A stretch of 64,000 nt of DNA from NCBI RefSeq assembly GCF_045038035.1, contig NZ_CP173427.1, forward strand, positions 1 through 64,000, given 5' to 3'. The stretch comes from Paenibacillus_F chitinolyticus_A (lineage in GTDB: Bacteria > Bacillota > Bacilli > Paenibacillales > NBRC-103111). This document shows positions 33,058-41,168 of the stretch, one piece after another. The translations under genes and the position numbers were made by a program. The notes under the pieces were generated by a model. It had not been told where the DNA came from, ran no database searches, and saw nothing but the letters and a program-made list of their open reading frames with translations. Numbering within the stretch: position 1 is the stretch's first letter; every line of letters begins with the position of its first letter.

Positions 33058-33186
33058 ATGAGAAAAATGGTGTTGACCTGGCTGCTGTTCACGCTATTTC
33101 TGGCCGCCGAATCGGCGGAAGCGAAGAGGAACGTCTACTCGCCTCGGCACGTATGCAATGATTCGGATACACGTTCGAGTAAATAA
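33058..33186 (+). CDS. Possible 42-residue secreted peptide
   Basis: ATG 33058 follows a near-perfect CCGGAGG site by 6-7 bp. The product MRKMVLTWLLFTLFLAAESAEA is a convincing signal peptide, leaving about 20 polar residues (NVYSPRHVCNDSDTRSSK) with one Cys. It could be a true small secreted peptide or the surviving start of a larger exported protein. No family recognised. The rest of 33187-33337 has no gene. Confidence 0.4.
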   Translation: MRKMVLTWLLFTLFLAAESAEAKRNVYSPRHVCNDSDTRSSK

Positions 33187-33337
33187 CGCCTTTGTACCCA
33201 TACTTGTGTCAGTCAGCCGCTAATTTCCAAAATCTGAAACAGGCTTTTAGATCCTACCTCAACGGGCGAAAACTTGATATACTTAAAAGGTTTTTTATCA
33301 TACTGTGCAAAAAAATAACCGACAAGCGAGGTAATCC

Positions 33338-34768
33338 ATGATTGATTTTTTACAAAGTATGATTAATCTGCTGAACGACCTTTTATGGTCCAAACTGTTG
33401 ATTGTCCTGTTGATCGGCATCGGTCTTTATTTTACGTACCGATCGAAGTTCATGCAGTTCCGCATGATCCGGGAAATGCTGCGGGTCCTGTTCGAGTCCA
33501 AGAGCGGTTCCGGCGACAACATCTCGCCTTTCCAGGCCTTCTGTATCAGTATGGCGGCACGCGTAGGAACCGGGAATATTACCGGGGTAGCTATCGCCGT
33601 CGCTTTGGGGGGACCCGGCGCCGTATTCTGGATGTGGGTCATCGCGCTTATCGGTTCGGCTTCCAGCTTCGTCGAAAGCACGCTGGCGCAGGTTTATAAA
33701 ATCAAGGATAAGAACGGCTTCCGCGGAGGCCCGGCTTATTATATGCAGACGGGGTTGAAGAAACGCTGGATGGGAGCGTTGTTCGCCGTCCTGATTACGA
33801 TTTCTTTCGGCCTGGTATTTAATGCGGTACAGTCCAATACGATTACGATCGCGTTCGAAAACTCCTTCGGCACGAACCGTCTGACAGTCGGCATCGTTAT
33901 GACGCTGATTCTCGGAGCGATTATTTTCGGCGGTGTCAAACGGATTGCGAAAATGTCCGAGTACATCGTTATTGTGCTGGCGGTCCTGTATATCGGGATC
34001 GCTGTGTTCGTGGTGCTGATGAATATAACGAAAATGCCCGAAGTCCTCGCGTTGATCGTGAAAAACGCCTTCGGTATCGAGCAGATAGCGGGCGGCTCGC
34101 TCGGAGCAGCGCTCCTCCAGGGAGTGAAGCGCGGCCTGTTCTCCAACGAAGCGGGGATGGGAAGCGCGCCGAACGCCGCGGCGACGGCAACGACGTCCCA
34201 TCCGGCGAAGCAGGGGCTGATCCAGTCTTTCGGCGTGTTGACCGATACGCTGATCATCTGTACGAGCACGGCTTTTATCGTGCTGCTTTCCGGAGCGTAC
34301 ACCGATCCGAGCCTCAACGGCATCGAGCTTACGCAGGCCGCCTTGAGCGTCCATATCGGGTCGTGGGCGTCCGGCTTCCTCGCGATCATGGTGTTTCTTT
34401 TCGCGTTCAGCACACTGCTGGGCAACTATTACTACGGGGAAACGAACATCGAATTCCTCCATTCCAATAAAGCTTGGGTCTGGCTTTACCGGATCGCGGT
34501 TCTGGCCATGGTTATTTTCGGCTCCGTCGCCAAGGTCCAGGTCGTCTGGGATCTGGCCGACTTGTTTATGGGCCTAATGGTCGTGGTCAATCTGATTGCG
34601 ATCACCTGGCTGTCCAAAATCGCTTTTGCGGTATTAAACGACTATGTGAAACAGAAAAAAGCGGGTAAAGATCCAGTCTTCACGAAAGACCGCGTACCCG
34701 GTCTGGAAGAGATCGAATGCTGGGAATCGGCCCCGGCTGCATCCGGTTCGGATCAAGCGCGTTCGTAA
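33338..34768 (+). CDS. AGCS-family sodium/amino-acid (alanine or glycine) symporter
   Basis: 476 residues with about ten or eleven membrane helices. Family signatures: QAFCISMAARVGTGNITGVAIAVALGGPGAVFWMWVIALIGSAS, the GGPAYYMQ loop, and KRGLFSNEAGMGSAPNAAATA. The family imports alanine, glycine or glutamine with Na+. GCGAGGT lies before the ATG. It stands alone with a terminator after it. Confidence 0.92.
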   Translation: MIDFLQSMINLLNDLLWSKLLIVLLIGIGLYFTYRSKFMQFRMIREMLRVLFESKSGSGDNISPFQAFCISMAARVGTGNITGVAIAVALGGPGAVFWMWVIALIGSASSFVESTLAQVYKIKDKNGFRGGPAYYMQTGLKKRWMGALFAVLITISFGLVFNAVQSNTITIAFENSFGTNRLTVGIVMTLILGAIIFGGVKRIAKMSEYIVIVLAVLYIGIAVFVVLMNITKMPEVLALIVKNAFGIEQIAGGSLGAALLQGVKRGLFSNEAGMGSAPNAAATATTSHPAKQGLIQSFGVLTDTLIICTSTAFIVLLSGAYTDPSLNGIELTQAALSVHIGSWASGFLAIMVFLFAFSTLLGNYYYGETNIEFLHSNKAWVWLYRIAVLAMVIFGSVAKVQVVWDLADLFMGLMVVVNLIAITWLSKIAFAVLNDYVKQKKAGKDPVFTKDRVPGLEEIECWESAPAASGSDQARS

Positions 34769-34815
34769 AAGCGTCCGGCAGGCTCTTGGCCCTGTTAAAT
34801 CCGAGATTATCTTAG

Positions 34816-34849
34816 AAGGCGTCTGGCATTTATGCCCGGCGTCTTTTTT
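34816..34849 (+). terminator. Intrinsic terminator of the symporter gene
   Basis: AAGGCGTCTGGC / GCCCGGCGTCTT with two G-U pairs and one mismatch, then TTTT. Confidence 0.65.
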
Positions 34850-34911
34850 ACGTTAAAAAGGTGCGCCGCCCCTTGACGGTTTCGTTCGCGAGGTTCTTTA
34901 ACGAAACACTA

Positions 34912-34940
34912 TTTACTGTTAAATTATTAGATGTTAAAAT
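34912..34940 (+). promoter_or_regulatory. Sigma-A type promoter of the MarR-SDR operon
   Basis: TTTACT (34912-34917) and TAAAAT (34935-34940) are 17 bp apart, in an AT-rich stretch that begins right after coding-type GC content ends. Confidence 0.45.
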
Positions 34941-34953
34941 ATATGCATGGGAG

Positions 34954-35059
34954 ATGAATATTATCATACTCTGAAAAATTACAAGGCAAAACCGCCATAA
35001 TAACAGGCGGAGCTTCCGGAATCGGCGTAGGTATGGTTATGGCAGCCCTGCTTGTATGA
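34954..35059 (+). pseudogene. Truncated SDR gene start
   Basis: After a GGGAG site and ATG 34954, the next frame reads SEKLQGKTAIITGGASGIG, the exact N-terminus and nucleotide-binding motif of an SDR, then stops at TGA 35057-35059. It is out of frame with the ATG and ends after about 28 residues. It sits between the promoter and the MarR gene, so an SDR gene has been reduced to its first strand and turn, perhaps by a deletion that left the promoter in use. Confidence 0.65.
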
Positions 35060-35083
35060 CTACCCTCTATCAAGGAGGCTACT

Positions 35084-35515
35084 TTGGATAAAAACGATAT
35101 TTTCAAGCTGATTCATACTGTCGAGCTGTTCACGAACGAAGCGATCATCCGCTGGACCAAATCTTTTGAGCCGAACATTGGGATTTCTCCCATTATCACT
35201 CTGTCCGAGCTCAAGCAGAACGGACCCCAGAAGCAGAGTGTGCTGGCAAGCAAGCTGGGATACACGCCGGGAGCCATGACCAACATTGCGGGCAGGCTTA
35301 CAAAGCTGGGGCTCGCGGAGCGGCGCTATAACGAGAACGACCGGCGCAACGTGTTCCTGGCGATTACGGACCAGGGAATTACCGTCCTCCGGGAAGCTCA
35401 GCAGAAAGGCAAGGAACTCCGAATCGAGTTGTTCCAAGTGCTGAACGAGGAAGAGATTCAACAGTTCCTATCCATTTACGAGAAGCTGCTTAAGAACATC
35501 AAGGAGCACGAATAA
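35084..35515 (+). CDS. MarR-family transcriptional regulator
   Basis: 143 residues, TTG start 7 bp after AAGGAGG. Winged helix: ITLSELKQNGPQKQSVLASKLGYTPGAMTNIAGRLTKLGLAERR, then NENDRRNVFLAITDQG. It resembles the MarR protein at 7267 through most of its length, including the opening helix (xxFxLIHxxxxFTNxxIIxWxKxF), so the two are paralogues. It precedes an SDR gene by 22 bp and probably controls it and itself. Confidence 0.85.
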   Translation: MDKNDIFKLIHTVELFTNEAIIRWTKSFEPNIGISPIITLSELKQNGPQKQSVLASKLGYTPGAMTNIAGRLTKLGLAERRYNENDRRNVFLAITDQGITVLREAQQKGKELRIELFQVLNEEEIQQFLSIYEKLLKNIKEHE

Positions 35516-35537
35516 CTAACTACAGGGGGGCAACAAG

Positions 35538-36356
35538 ATGGGAAGAGTACAAGGTAAAGTGGCTTTAGTGACAGGCGGGGCATCCGGCATCGGTCTATCC
35601 GCGGCGGCACTGCTTGCGAGAGAAGGCGCTAAAGTCGTCATCGGTGATTATAACGCCGAAGGCGCGAGAGAAGCGGCCGAGACGATCAAGAGCGAAGGCG
35701 GCGAAGCGGCAGGCGTCTTCCTGGATGCTTCCGACGAACAGTCGATCCGCGATGCCGTTGATTTTACCGTCGAGCAGTACGGGGCTCTGAACGTTCTTTT
35801 TAACAACGTGGGCCTGACCAATTTAAAAAAAGACGTCGACGTCGTAAACATGGATCTCGAAGAGTGGGACCGGCTTATGAACGTGAATACAAAAAGCGTC
35901 CTGCTGGGCAGCCGGTTCGCGATTCCGCATATGATCAAAGCCGGAGGCGGCTCGATCATCAATACGGCTTCGATGGCGGCTTTCGCCTCGGATGCCGTAC
36001 GTTCGGCGTACGGAGCCTCCAAGGCGGCCGTAGTGAATCTGACCCGGTATATCGCGACCCAGTACGGCAAGGACAACATCCGCTGCAACGGAGTCGCGCC
36101 GGGTCTGATTTTGACGCCTGCCGCGAAGAACAACATGCCGCAGCCGGTGCTGGACATTTTCGCCAAGTACAATGCCCTGCCGTATCACGGCGAAGCGGAC
36201 GATATCGGCTACACCGTGCTGTTCCTGGCCTCGGACGAGTCGAAGTTTATCACCGGCCAGACGATCCAGGTAGAGGGCGGGCACTATTTGGCGAATCCGA
36301 CTGTTCCGGATTTTAAAGCGTTTATGGCCCAGGCTCAAGGAGCGCCTCAGTCCTAA
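35538..36356 (+). CDS. SDR-family oxidoreductase
   Basis: 272 residues. TGGASGIG (about 12-19), NNVG in place of NNAG (about 92-95), catalytic Ser in NTASMAAFAS and YGASKAAVVNLTRY as the YxxxK site. The closing segment FITGQTIQVEGGHYLANPT is slightly longer than usual. GGGGGG lies before the ATG. Cotranscribed with the MarR gene. Substrate unknown. Confidence 0.85.
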   Translation: MGRVQGKVALVTGGASGIGLSAAALLAREGAKVVIGDYNAEGAREAAETIKSEGGEAAGVFLDASDEQSIRDAVDFTVEQYGALNVLFNNVGLTNLKKDVDVVNMDLEEWDRLMNVNTKSVLLGSRFAIPHMIKAGGGSIINTASMAAFASDAVRSAYGASKAAVVNLTRYIATQYGKDNIRCNGVAPGLILTPAAKNNMPQPVLDIFAKYNALPYHGEADDIGYTVLFLASDESKFITGQTIQVEGGHYLANPTVPDFKAFMAQAQGAPQS

Positions 36357-36435
36357 GCGACCTTGGGCGGCATCGTGCCGGGGCCATGCGGCCGTGCCGT
36401 TTTGAGGCAGCACGAGCGGACTGACAAGCTTACAA

Positions 36436-36472
36436 ACAAGCCGGCACCTATTAGTGGTGCCGGCTTGTTTTG
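36436..36472. terminator. Intrinsic terminator between convergent genes
   Basis: A perfect 13-bp stem ACAAGCCGGCACC / GGTGCCGGCTTGT followed by TTTTG. Confidence 0.8.
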
Positions 36473-36495
36473 TTGGCATACTAAAAAAATTTTTA

Positions 36496-37611
36496 TTAAA
36501 CCAGAACACCAAGATGCTGCTTCGCGTCGTATTCCTCCAGCGGTTCCCCGTTCTTCAAGCGGTGAATAAAGTCCGGGTTTGAAATAAGCGGACGGCCGAA
36601 AGCGGCCAGATCAATCGTTCCCTCGGCTAAAGCCTGCTCCGCCGTTTGGGGGTCCAGCGTTCCGACTCCGACGATAACGCCGTCCCAATATTTGCGTACG
36701 AGCTGGTGCATCGTTTTTCCGTCCGCAAGTACCCGGGTGAACTGCATGGTGGAAGGATGGATCATGGTCGCGCCCGCTTCCCGGAACGCTTCCGTGAAGG
36801 TACGGATGGCGCTGTCCGGGTCCGGCCACATATAACTCGGGTCATCGACTTTGTGGGCGGAAAAGCGGATCAGCGTTCTGTCCGAACCGATCGCGTCGAC
36901 AACCGCCTTCAGCACTTCTTTCGTCAGCGTTAACCGCTGCGCAAGGTCGCCGCCGTACCGGTCTGTCCGGCGATTGCTTGCATCCGAATTGAACTGGTCG
37001 ATCAGATATCCGTGCGCACCGTGGATTTCGACGCCGTCGAAGCCGGCTTCCATCGCGTTTCGGGCCGCCTGTGCGAATTGGTCTACCAGCTCTTGAATGT
37101 CCGTGAGGGTCATCTCTTCGGGAGTGTCGTAAGGCTTGCGCAGCCGGGCTACATTTCCTTCCGCCCGAATGGCGGACGGGGCTTGCGGCGGCAAACCGCC
37201 GGCAATCTCATGATGAGACAAGCGGCCCACGTGCCAAATCTGGGCGATAATCGTGCCGCCCTCCGCATGTACGCCCTCGGTTACTTTCTTCCACCCTTCG
37301 ATCTGCTCCGGGGTGTAGAGGCCGGGTACCCCGGGATTCCCTTTGCCGCGGGGGCTGACCACAATGCCTTCGGAAATGATCAGACCGACTCCGTCCGCAG
37401 CCCGTTTCCGGTAATACCGCGCCACGTCGTCTCCGACGACGCCTGTTTTGTCATCCGCGAAACAACGGGTCATCGGCGCCATGGCCGTGCGGGTTTGAAG
37501 GCTCCAGGCTCCGAGTTTTACCGGTTCGAACAGCCTGCTTTCCGGACCGTCCTGCAATTTCCTCCAAGTGCTTATGCCGGTTGCTTCAAAGACTCCTTTG
37601 TCCTCAGCCAT
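36496..37611 (-). CDS. Old yellow enzyme-type ene-reductase
   Basis: 371 residues from ATG 37611 (GGAGGAGAG upstream). FMN-binding TIM barrel: APMTRCFADD near the N-terminus, ISEGIVVSPRGKGNPGVPGLY, QIWHVGRLSHHE, the active-site histidine pair region GVEIHGAHGYLIDQFNSDASNRRTD, and AAFGRPLISNPDF. It reduces C=C bonds of enones and other electrophiles with NADPH. The upstream ArsR gene and matching operators suggest induction by such compounds or by metals/thiol stress. Confidence 0.9.
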   Translation of the reverse strand: MAEDKGVFEATGISTWRKLQDGPESRLFEPVKLGAWSLQTRTAMAPMTRCFADDKTGVVGDDVARYYRKRAADGVGLIISEGIVVSPRGKGNPGVPGLYTPEQIEGWKKVTEGVHAEGGTIIAQIWHVGRLSHHEIAGGLPPQAPSAIRAEGNVARLRKPYDTPEEMTLTDIQELVDQFAQAARNAMEAGFDGVEIHGAHGYLIDQFNSDASNRRTDRYGGDLAQRLTLTKEVLKAVVDAIGSDRTLIRFSAHKVDDPSYMWPDPDSAIRTFTEAFREAGATMIHPSTMQFTRVLADGKTMHQLVRKYWDGVIVGVGTLDPQTAEQALAEGTIDLAAFGRPLISNPDFIHRLKNGEPLEEYDAKQHLGVLV

Positions 37612-37642
37612 CGTAACTCTCCTCCGTTTTTGGATAATTTTA

Positions 37643-37656
37643 TATTTCTGCAAATA
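37643..37656 (-). promoter_or_regulatory. ArsR operator copy before the ene-reductase gene
   Basis: TATTTCTGCAAATA differs at one base from TATTTCTGGAAATA at 37985-37998. It lies between the ArsR stop and the ene-reductase start. Confidence 0.5.
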
Positions 37657-37677
37657 CCGAAATAAAGGTGTGCCGGT

Positions 37678-37947
37678 TTACTCTCCAAGCAGATAGGGCG
37701 CGTAATGTTCAAGAACATGCCGTTGTACGCGGTAGTAACGGAACGTTCCCTCTTTACGGACGGCAATCACTCCACAATCGAGCAGCGGCTTCAAATGATG
37801 CGTCAAAGTGGAAGCGGCCGTGATTTTCAACAGTCCGGCCATCTCCAGGCAGGCCAGCTCCCGCCGTTTGACCAGCATCTTGACGATCTGCAGACGCGTG
37901 CTTTCACCGAGAGCTTTGTAAACCTTCACCGCGCAATCATCCGTCAC
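37678..37947 (-). CDS. ArsR-family transcriptional regulator
   Basis: 89 residues, a compact winged helix: VYKALGESTRLQIVKMLVKRRELACLEMAGLLKI, recognition helix AASTLTHHLKPLLDCGVIAVRKEG, wing TFRYYRV. The ELACLEM segment has Cys33 near the place of the ELCVCDL metal loop, plus Cys59, so a thiol-based or metal response is possible though the classic CxC is missing. It precedes the ene-reductase gene by 66 bp on the same strand. Confidence 0.85.
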   Translation of the reverse strand: MTDDCAVKVYKALGESTRLQIVKMLVKRRELACLEMAGLLKITAASTLTHHLKPLLDCGVIAVRKEGTFRYYRVQRHVLEHYAPYLLGE

Positions 37948-37984
37948 TGCAAAAACCCGCTTTCAAGAAGTCGTCGACTTGTAG

Positions 37985-37998
37985 TATTTCTGGAAATA
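37985..37998 (-). promoter_or_regulatory. ArsR operator copy before arsR
   Basis: TATTTC-TG-GAAATA, a dyad 38 bp before the ArsR start, repeated at 37643-37656. Confidence 0.5.
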
Positions 37999-38149
37999 GC
38001 GTAATCCAAGAGGAATTAAATGTAAATAGTTCTAAAGTTACGTTAAGGGGCAGAAAATGCCTTGAGAAGGGAATATGCGGCCCAGAGAAAGAGCGCAAAA
38101 ACCCGATGAACCCCGCGCCTATAAATTCTGGAAACCTAAAAAACTTTCG

Positions 38150-38157
38150 GTTTGGAC
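38150..38157. repeat. Left 8-bp target-site duplication
   Basis: GTTTGGAC abuts the left end of the element at 38158 and recurs exactly at 39653-39660, abutting its right end. Confidence 0.8.
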
Positions 38158-38313
38158 GAGGCCGCTAAAAAAGTCCGCTCTTCTAAAATAATAAAATATC
38201 AGAAAAAACGAGCCTATAGAATCGCTTCTAAGGCTCGTTTCGTATTTAAGGAGACAATGTTGATTCCCTTAATTTCTGGATTTTTTCAAAAACATCAGTT
38301 TTTCAGTGGTCTC
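38158..38313 (+). repeat. MITE-like element, left copy
   Basis: About 156 bp, nearly identical (three or four differences) to 39498-39652 in the same orientation. Its ends are imperfect inverted repeats: GAGGCCGCTAAAAAAGT and, on the other strand, GAGACCACTGAAAAACT. Inside is a hairpin ACGAGCC / GGCTCGT with an AGAA/TTCT extension and T-runs on the minus strand, usable as a terminator. No coding capacity. Confidence 0.75.
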
Positions 38314-38361
38314 CCTAACGGCCGAGGGTCTTTTTTATTTTCTGGAATTTTCAGATAGACT

Positions 38362-38691
38362 TTACCAGCCTTGTTGATATTTTTCTATATCTAATTCTTC
38401 ATTATGCTTGCCTCTCATTGGGTGTTGTATTTGGAACACTCCATTTTTATTTTTGACGTAGTAGTATTTCTTACCAGGTTCATCCTTGAATTCAATAATC
38501 ACAGAGTATACGGGCGATTTTCCAACCAGTCCTTTAGACTTTAGGATGTCATTAGAGCTATATCCTTTTGTTTGAAGATATGCAATCACATCTTTTTCCA
38601 TTACCTTAGCAATTATTTGCGCTCTAATATATATGACAGCAATGAGAATGAGGATAGGTAACAGCAGATATAATAGTAACTTTTTTTTCAC
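38362..38691 (-). CDS. DUF3139-type small membrane-anchored protein
   Basis: 109 residues from GTG 38691; the upstream ATG at 38706 lies inside the GGAGGTGA ribosome binding site and is rejected. One N-terminal membrane helix (KKKLLLYLLLPILILIAVIYI), then a small domain with DVIAYLQTKGYSSNDILKS and VYSVIIEFKDEPGKKYYYV, features I associate with DUF3139 proteins of Bacillales. The function of that family is unknown. It is very AT-rich, lies inside the composite element and points toward the left repeat, whose hairpin would terminate it. Confidence 0.7.
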   Translation of the reverse strand: MKKKLLLYLLLPILILIAVIYIRAQIIAKVMEKDVIAYLQTKGYSSNDILKSKGLVGKSPVYSVIIEFKDEPGKKYYYVKNKNGVFQIQHPMRGKHNEELDIEKYQQGW

Positions 38692-38809
38692 AAAAATCAC
38701 CTCCATTTACACATTGAGTATATATTAAACAAAAATAGAAATCTATTGAAAAAAATTAACCCAGGGTATATTCTATCTACTGTACTTAATTTAACATAAA
38801 AGGAGAAAT

Positions 38810-39478
38810 ATACCAGTAAAAATTGCTTCAAAATTTAATTTTTTATCTGCTGTTTTAGCAAGTACTATGCTTTTGTCAGCCCCTCTTTCGACCAAAGCCG
38901 AGGTGACTCCCAATGGAATACCAGATGAAACCTATCCGGGCACAACTATTACTGTTCAACCAGGAGATATTCTATATTCAAGCAAAACTCTAGGTGGCGC
39001 TCAACCTATTGTTGGCCACGTTGGAATTATTGCAGGTCCTTATAATAAGGTATACAATGCTCATACAACAGGGCCGCAAATGGATACGTTAACCTATTAC
39101 ACAGGTATTAGACATAAACCAGACGATTTGATAACTGTCTACCGACATACAGAGGGCGGGGGAGCTGAAGCCGCTAAATGGGCAGATGCCAACCTATACA
39201 AAATGTGGACATATGTAATCGACCCATTTGGATGGTCTGATATTAAAAATAATTATTGTTCCAAGTTTGTATGGCAAGCATACTACTACGGGGCTAATAA
39301 ATCTGTCTCATACTTACCGTACCCTAGCACGCCAGGTGGCCTTTATATTCCACCTGGTGAAATTTCCAACTCCCCCTACACCAGAAAGGTCGCTTCTTTT
39401 AAGGCATCAGACTACAGTAAGGCTATGCTCAACAAAGAAGTAAAAGACGAAAAGGAATTACAAGCAGTTACCGAATAG
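38810..39478 (+). CDS. Exported YiiX-like (permuted NlpC/P60) protein, ATA start
   Basis: About 222 residues when read from ATA 38810, the codon placed 4-5 bp after AAAGGAG. This gives a good signal peptide (KIASKFNFLSAVLASTMLLSAP, cut after STKAE); the first ATG at 38867 would destroy it. The mature part has GDILYSSKT, the histidine motif VGHVGIIAG, and NNYCSKFVWQAYYYG with the cysteine, the order seen in permuted papain-like amidases of the YiiX/YycO kind. These act on cell-wall peptides or lipids. The ATA suggests a mutated ATG. Cargo of the composite element. Confidence 0.65.
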   Translation: MPVKIASKFNFLSAVLASTMLLSAPLSTKAEVTPNGIPDETYPGTTITVQPGDILYSSKTLGGAQPIVGHVGIIAGPYNKVYNAHTTGPQMDTLTYYTGIRHKPDDLITVYRHTEGGGAEAAKWADANLYKMWTYVIDPFGWSDIKNNYCSKFVWQAYYYGANKSVSYLPYPSTPGGLYIPPGEISNSPYTRKVASFKASDYSKAMLNKEVKDEKELQAVTE

Positions 39479-39497
39479 AGAGAAGGCTCCTTACAGG

Positions 39498-39652
39498 GAG
39501 TCCGCTGAAAAAGTCCGCTCTTCTAAATAATAAAATATCAGAAAAAACGAGCCTATAGAATCACTTCTAAGGCTCGTTTCGTATTTAAGGAGACAATGTT
39601 GATTCCCTTAATTTCTGGATTTTTTCAAAAACATCAGTTTTTCAGTGGTCTC
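39498..39652 (+). repeat. MITE-like element, right copy
   Basis: The left end GAGTCCGCTGAAAAAGT and the inverted right end GAGACCACTGAAAAACT match at 14 of 17 positions. On the minus strand its hairpin followed by TTTTTT could now terminate readthrough from the POT gene. Confidence 0.75.
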
Positions 39653-39660
39653 GTTTGGAC
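39653..39660. repeat. Right 8-bp target-site duplication
   Basis: GTTTGGAC, identical to 38150-38157. Confidence 0.8.
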
Positions 39661-39680
39661 CGGAGGTTCGCCGCAAAATC

Positions 39681-41168
39681 TTATTTTACACCCTTCATGT
39701 AGCCTTGAATTTTCGGAGACAGCACGTAGAGCAGCAGGCTGAGCACAATGGCGGCTCCGCCGATGACGCCGAAATAAAGCATCTCCGTCTCGGGCGTATA
39801 GAACTTGACGATCTGCGCGTTGATTGCCTGGGCCGCCGCGTTGGATAGGAACCACAGGCTCATCGTCTGGGCCGTGAAGGCCGCAGGCGCAAGCTTCGTC
39901 GTAGCGGACAAGCCGACCGGCGACAAACACAGTTCGCCGACAACGACGATGAAGTAGCTGAGCACCAGCCACAGCGGATTCACCAGAGCGTCGCCGCCGA
40001 AATAAGCCGGCAGCAGGATGACGAGGAAGGACAATCCGGCGAACAGCAGGCCGAGCGAAAACTTCTTCGGAATCGTCGGCTGGCGGTCGCCGAGCCGCAT
40101 CCACAGCCACGCGAAGACGGGCGCGAACACGATAATGAACAGCGGGTTGAGCGACTGGAACCAGGCCGGCGAAATGTTCAGGCCCATGAAATCCAGCTGG
40201 GTCCGTTTATCCGCGTAGTTGGCCAGAATCGTCGAGCCCTGCTCCTGAATGGCCCAGAACATGATCGACGCGATAAAGAGCGGGATATAAGCCACGAGCC
40301 GCGAGCGTTCCACGGCAGTGGTTTTGGGGCTTCTGTACATAACGATGAAGTATGCCGTCGGGATGAGAAGACCGAGCACCCCGATCAGCTTGATAAACGT
40401 AGAGAAGGTCAGCAGGCCCGCCGGGATGGCGATGGCAACCAAGATGGCCACTACGACGATTACGATTCCCATAATCGTGAAAACTTTCTTCTTCTCGGCC
40501 GGGGACATCGGGTTGGCCACGACGGTTCCGGCAAGGCCGAGGTTCTTTTTCTTGGTCAGAACGAACAAGACCAGCCCGAGGAACATTCCGATAGCCGCCA
40601 GGCCGAACCCGAGGTGGAAGTTCTTCATTCCCACCGTTCCCACGATAAGCGGCGAGAGGAAGCCGCCCAGATTAATTCCCATATAGAAAATACTGAAGCC
40701 GGAATCGCGGCGGGTATCCTGTTCGCTGTAGATTTCACCTACGATACTGGATACGTTAGGCTTGAGCAGCCCGGTGCCGAGCACGATCAGCACCATCGAG
40801 ACGAAGAAGAGAGCGACGTTCCCCGGCACGGCCAGCACGAGATGCCCGAACATGATCAGAATCCCGCCGTAGAACACGGCCCGTGAAGTCCCGAGCAGCC
40901 GGTCGGCGAGCCAGCCTCCGATGATCCCCGACATATACACGAGGGAACCGTAAATGGACACAATGGCCAGCGCGGTTCCTTCCGGGAAGCCGAGACCGCC
41001 GCGGGTCACTTCGTAATACATGTAGAAAACAAGAATGGCTTTCATTCCGTAATAGGAAAACCGCTCCCAAAACTCGGTAAAAAATAAGGTGAACAGTCCC
41101 TTGGGATGTCCGAAAAACCCCTTTTGGGGTACACTTTCTACGATTTTTTGCTTGTCGATAGCCGGCAT
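39681..41168 (-). CDS. dtpT: POT-family proton-coupled di/tripeptide transporter
   Basis: 495 residues from ATG 41168 (GGGGAG upstream), about fourteen membrane helices. PTR2 hallmarks: FFTEFWERFSYYGMKAILVFYMYY (the ExxERFxYY motif of helix 1), GGWLADRLLGTSRAVFYGG, and GINLGGFLSPLIVG (second family signature). Imports small peptides with protons. The N-terminal FTEFWERFSYYG motif places it with bacterial DtpT rather than eukaryotic members. Its natural 3' region was cut by the composite element 20 bp after the stop. Confidence 0.93.
   Translation of the reverse strand: MPAIDKQKIVESVPQKGFFGHPKGLFTLFFTEFWERFSYYGMKAILVFYMYYEVTRGGLGFPEGTALAIVSIYGSLVYMSGIIGGWLADRLLGTSRAVFYGGILIMFGHLVLAVPGNVALFFVSMVLIVLGTGLLKPNVSSIVGEIYSEQDTRRDSGFSIFYMGINLGGFLSPLIVGTVGMKNFHLGFGLAAIGMFLGLVLFVLTKKKNLGLAGTVVANPMSPAEKKKVFTIMGIVIVVVAILVAIAIPAGLLTFSTFIKLIGVLGLLIPTAYFIVMYRSPKTTAVERSRLVAYIPLFIASIMFWAIQEQGSTILANYADKRTQLDFMGLNISPAWFQSLNPLFIIVFAPVFAWLWMRLGDRQPTIPKKFSLGLLFAGLSFLVILLPAYFGGDALVNPLWLVLSYFIVVVGELCLSPVGLSATTKLAPAAFTAQTMSLWFLSNAAAQAINAQIVKFYTPETEMLYFGVIGGAAIVLSLLLYVLSPKIQGYMKGVK

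Larger units (their letters stand above)
38158..39652 (+). mobile_element. Composite element: two MITE-like repeats carrying two genes
   Basis: A 1495-bp unit with direct 155-bp repeats at both ends, markedly AT-rich cargo, and a perfect 8-bp duplication (GTTTGGAC) outside. The inner flanks of the two repeats differ (CCTAACGG and CCTTACAG), so the whole unit, not each repeat, made the duplication. No transposase is encoded; a related full-length insertion sequence elsewhere in the genome must supply it. It lies 20 bp past the stop of the POT transporter gene. Confidence 0.75.

Noticed and set aside
38158..39652. Two independent MITE insertions instead of one composite element
   Set aside because: Independent insertions would give separate duplications at each repeat; the only exact 8-bp duplication is at the outer ends.
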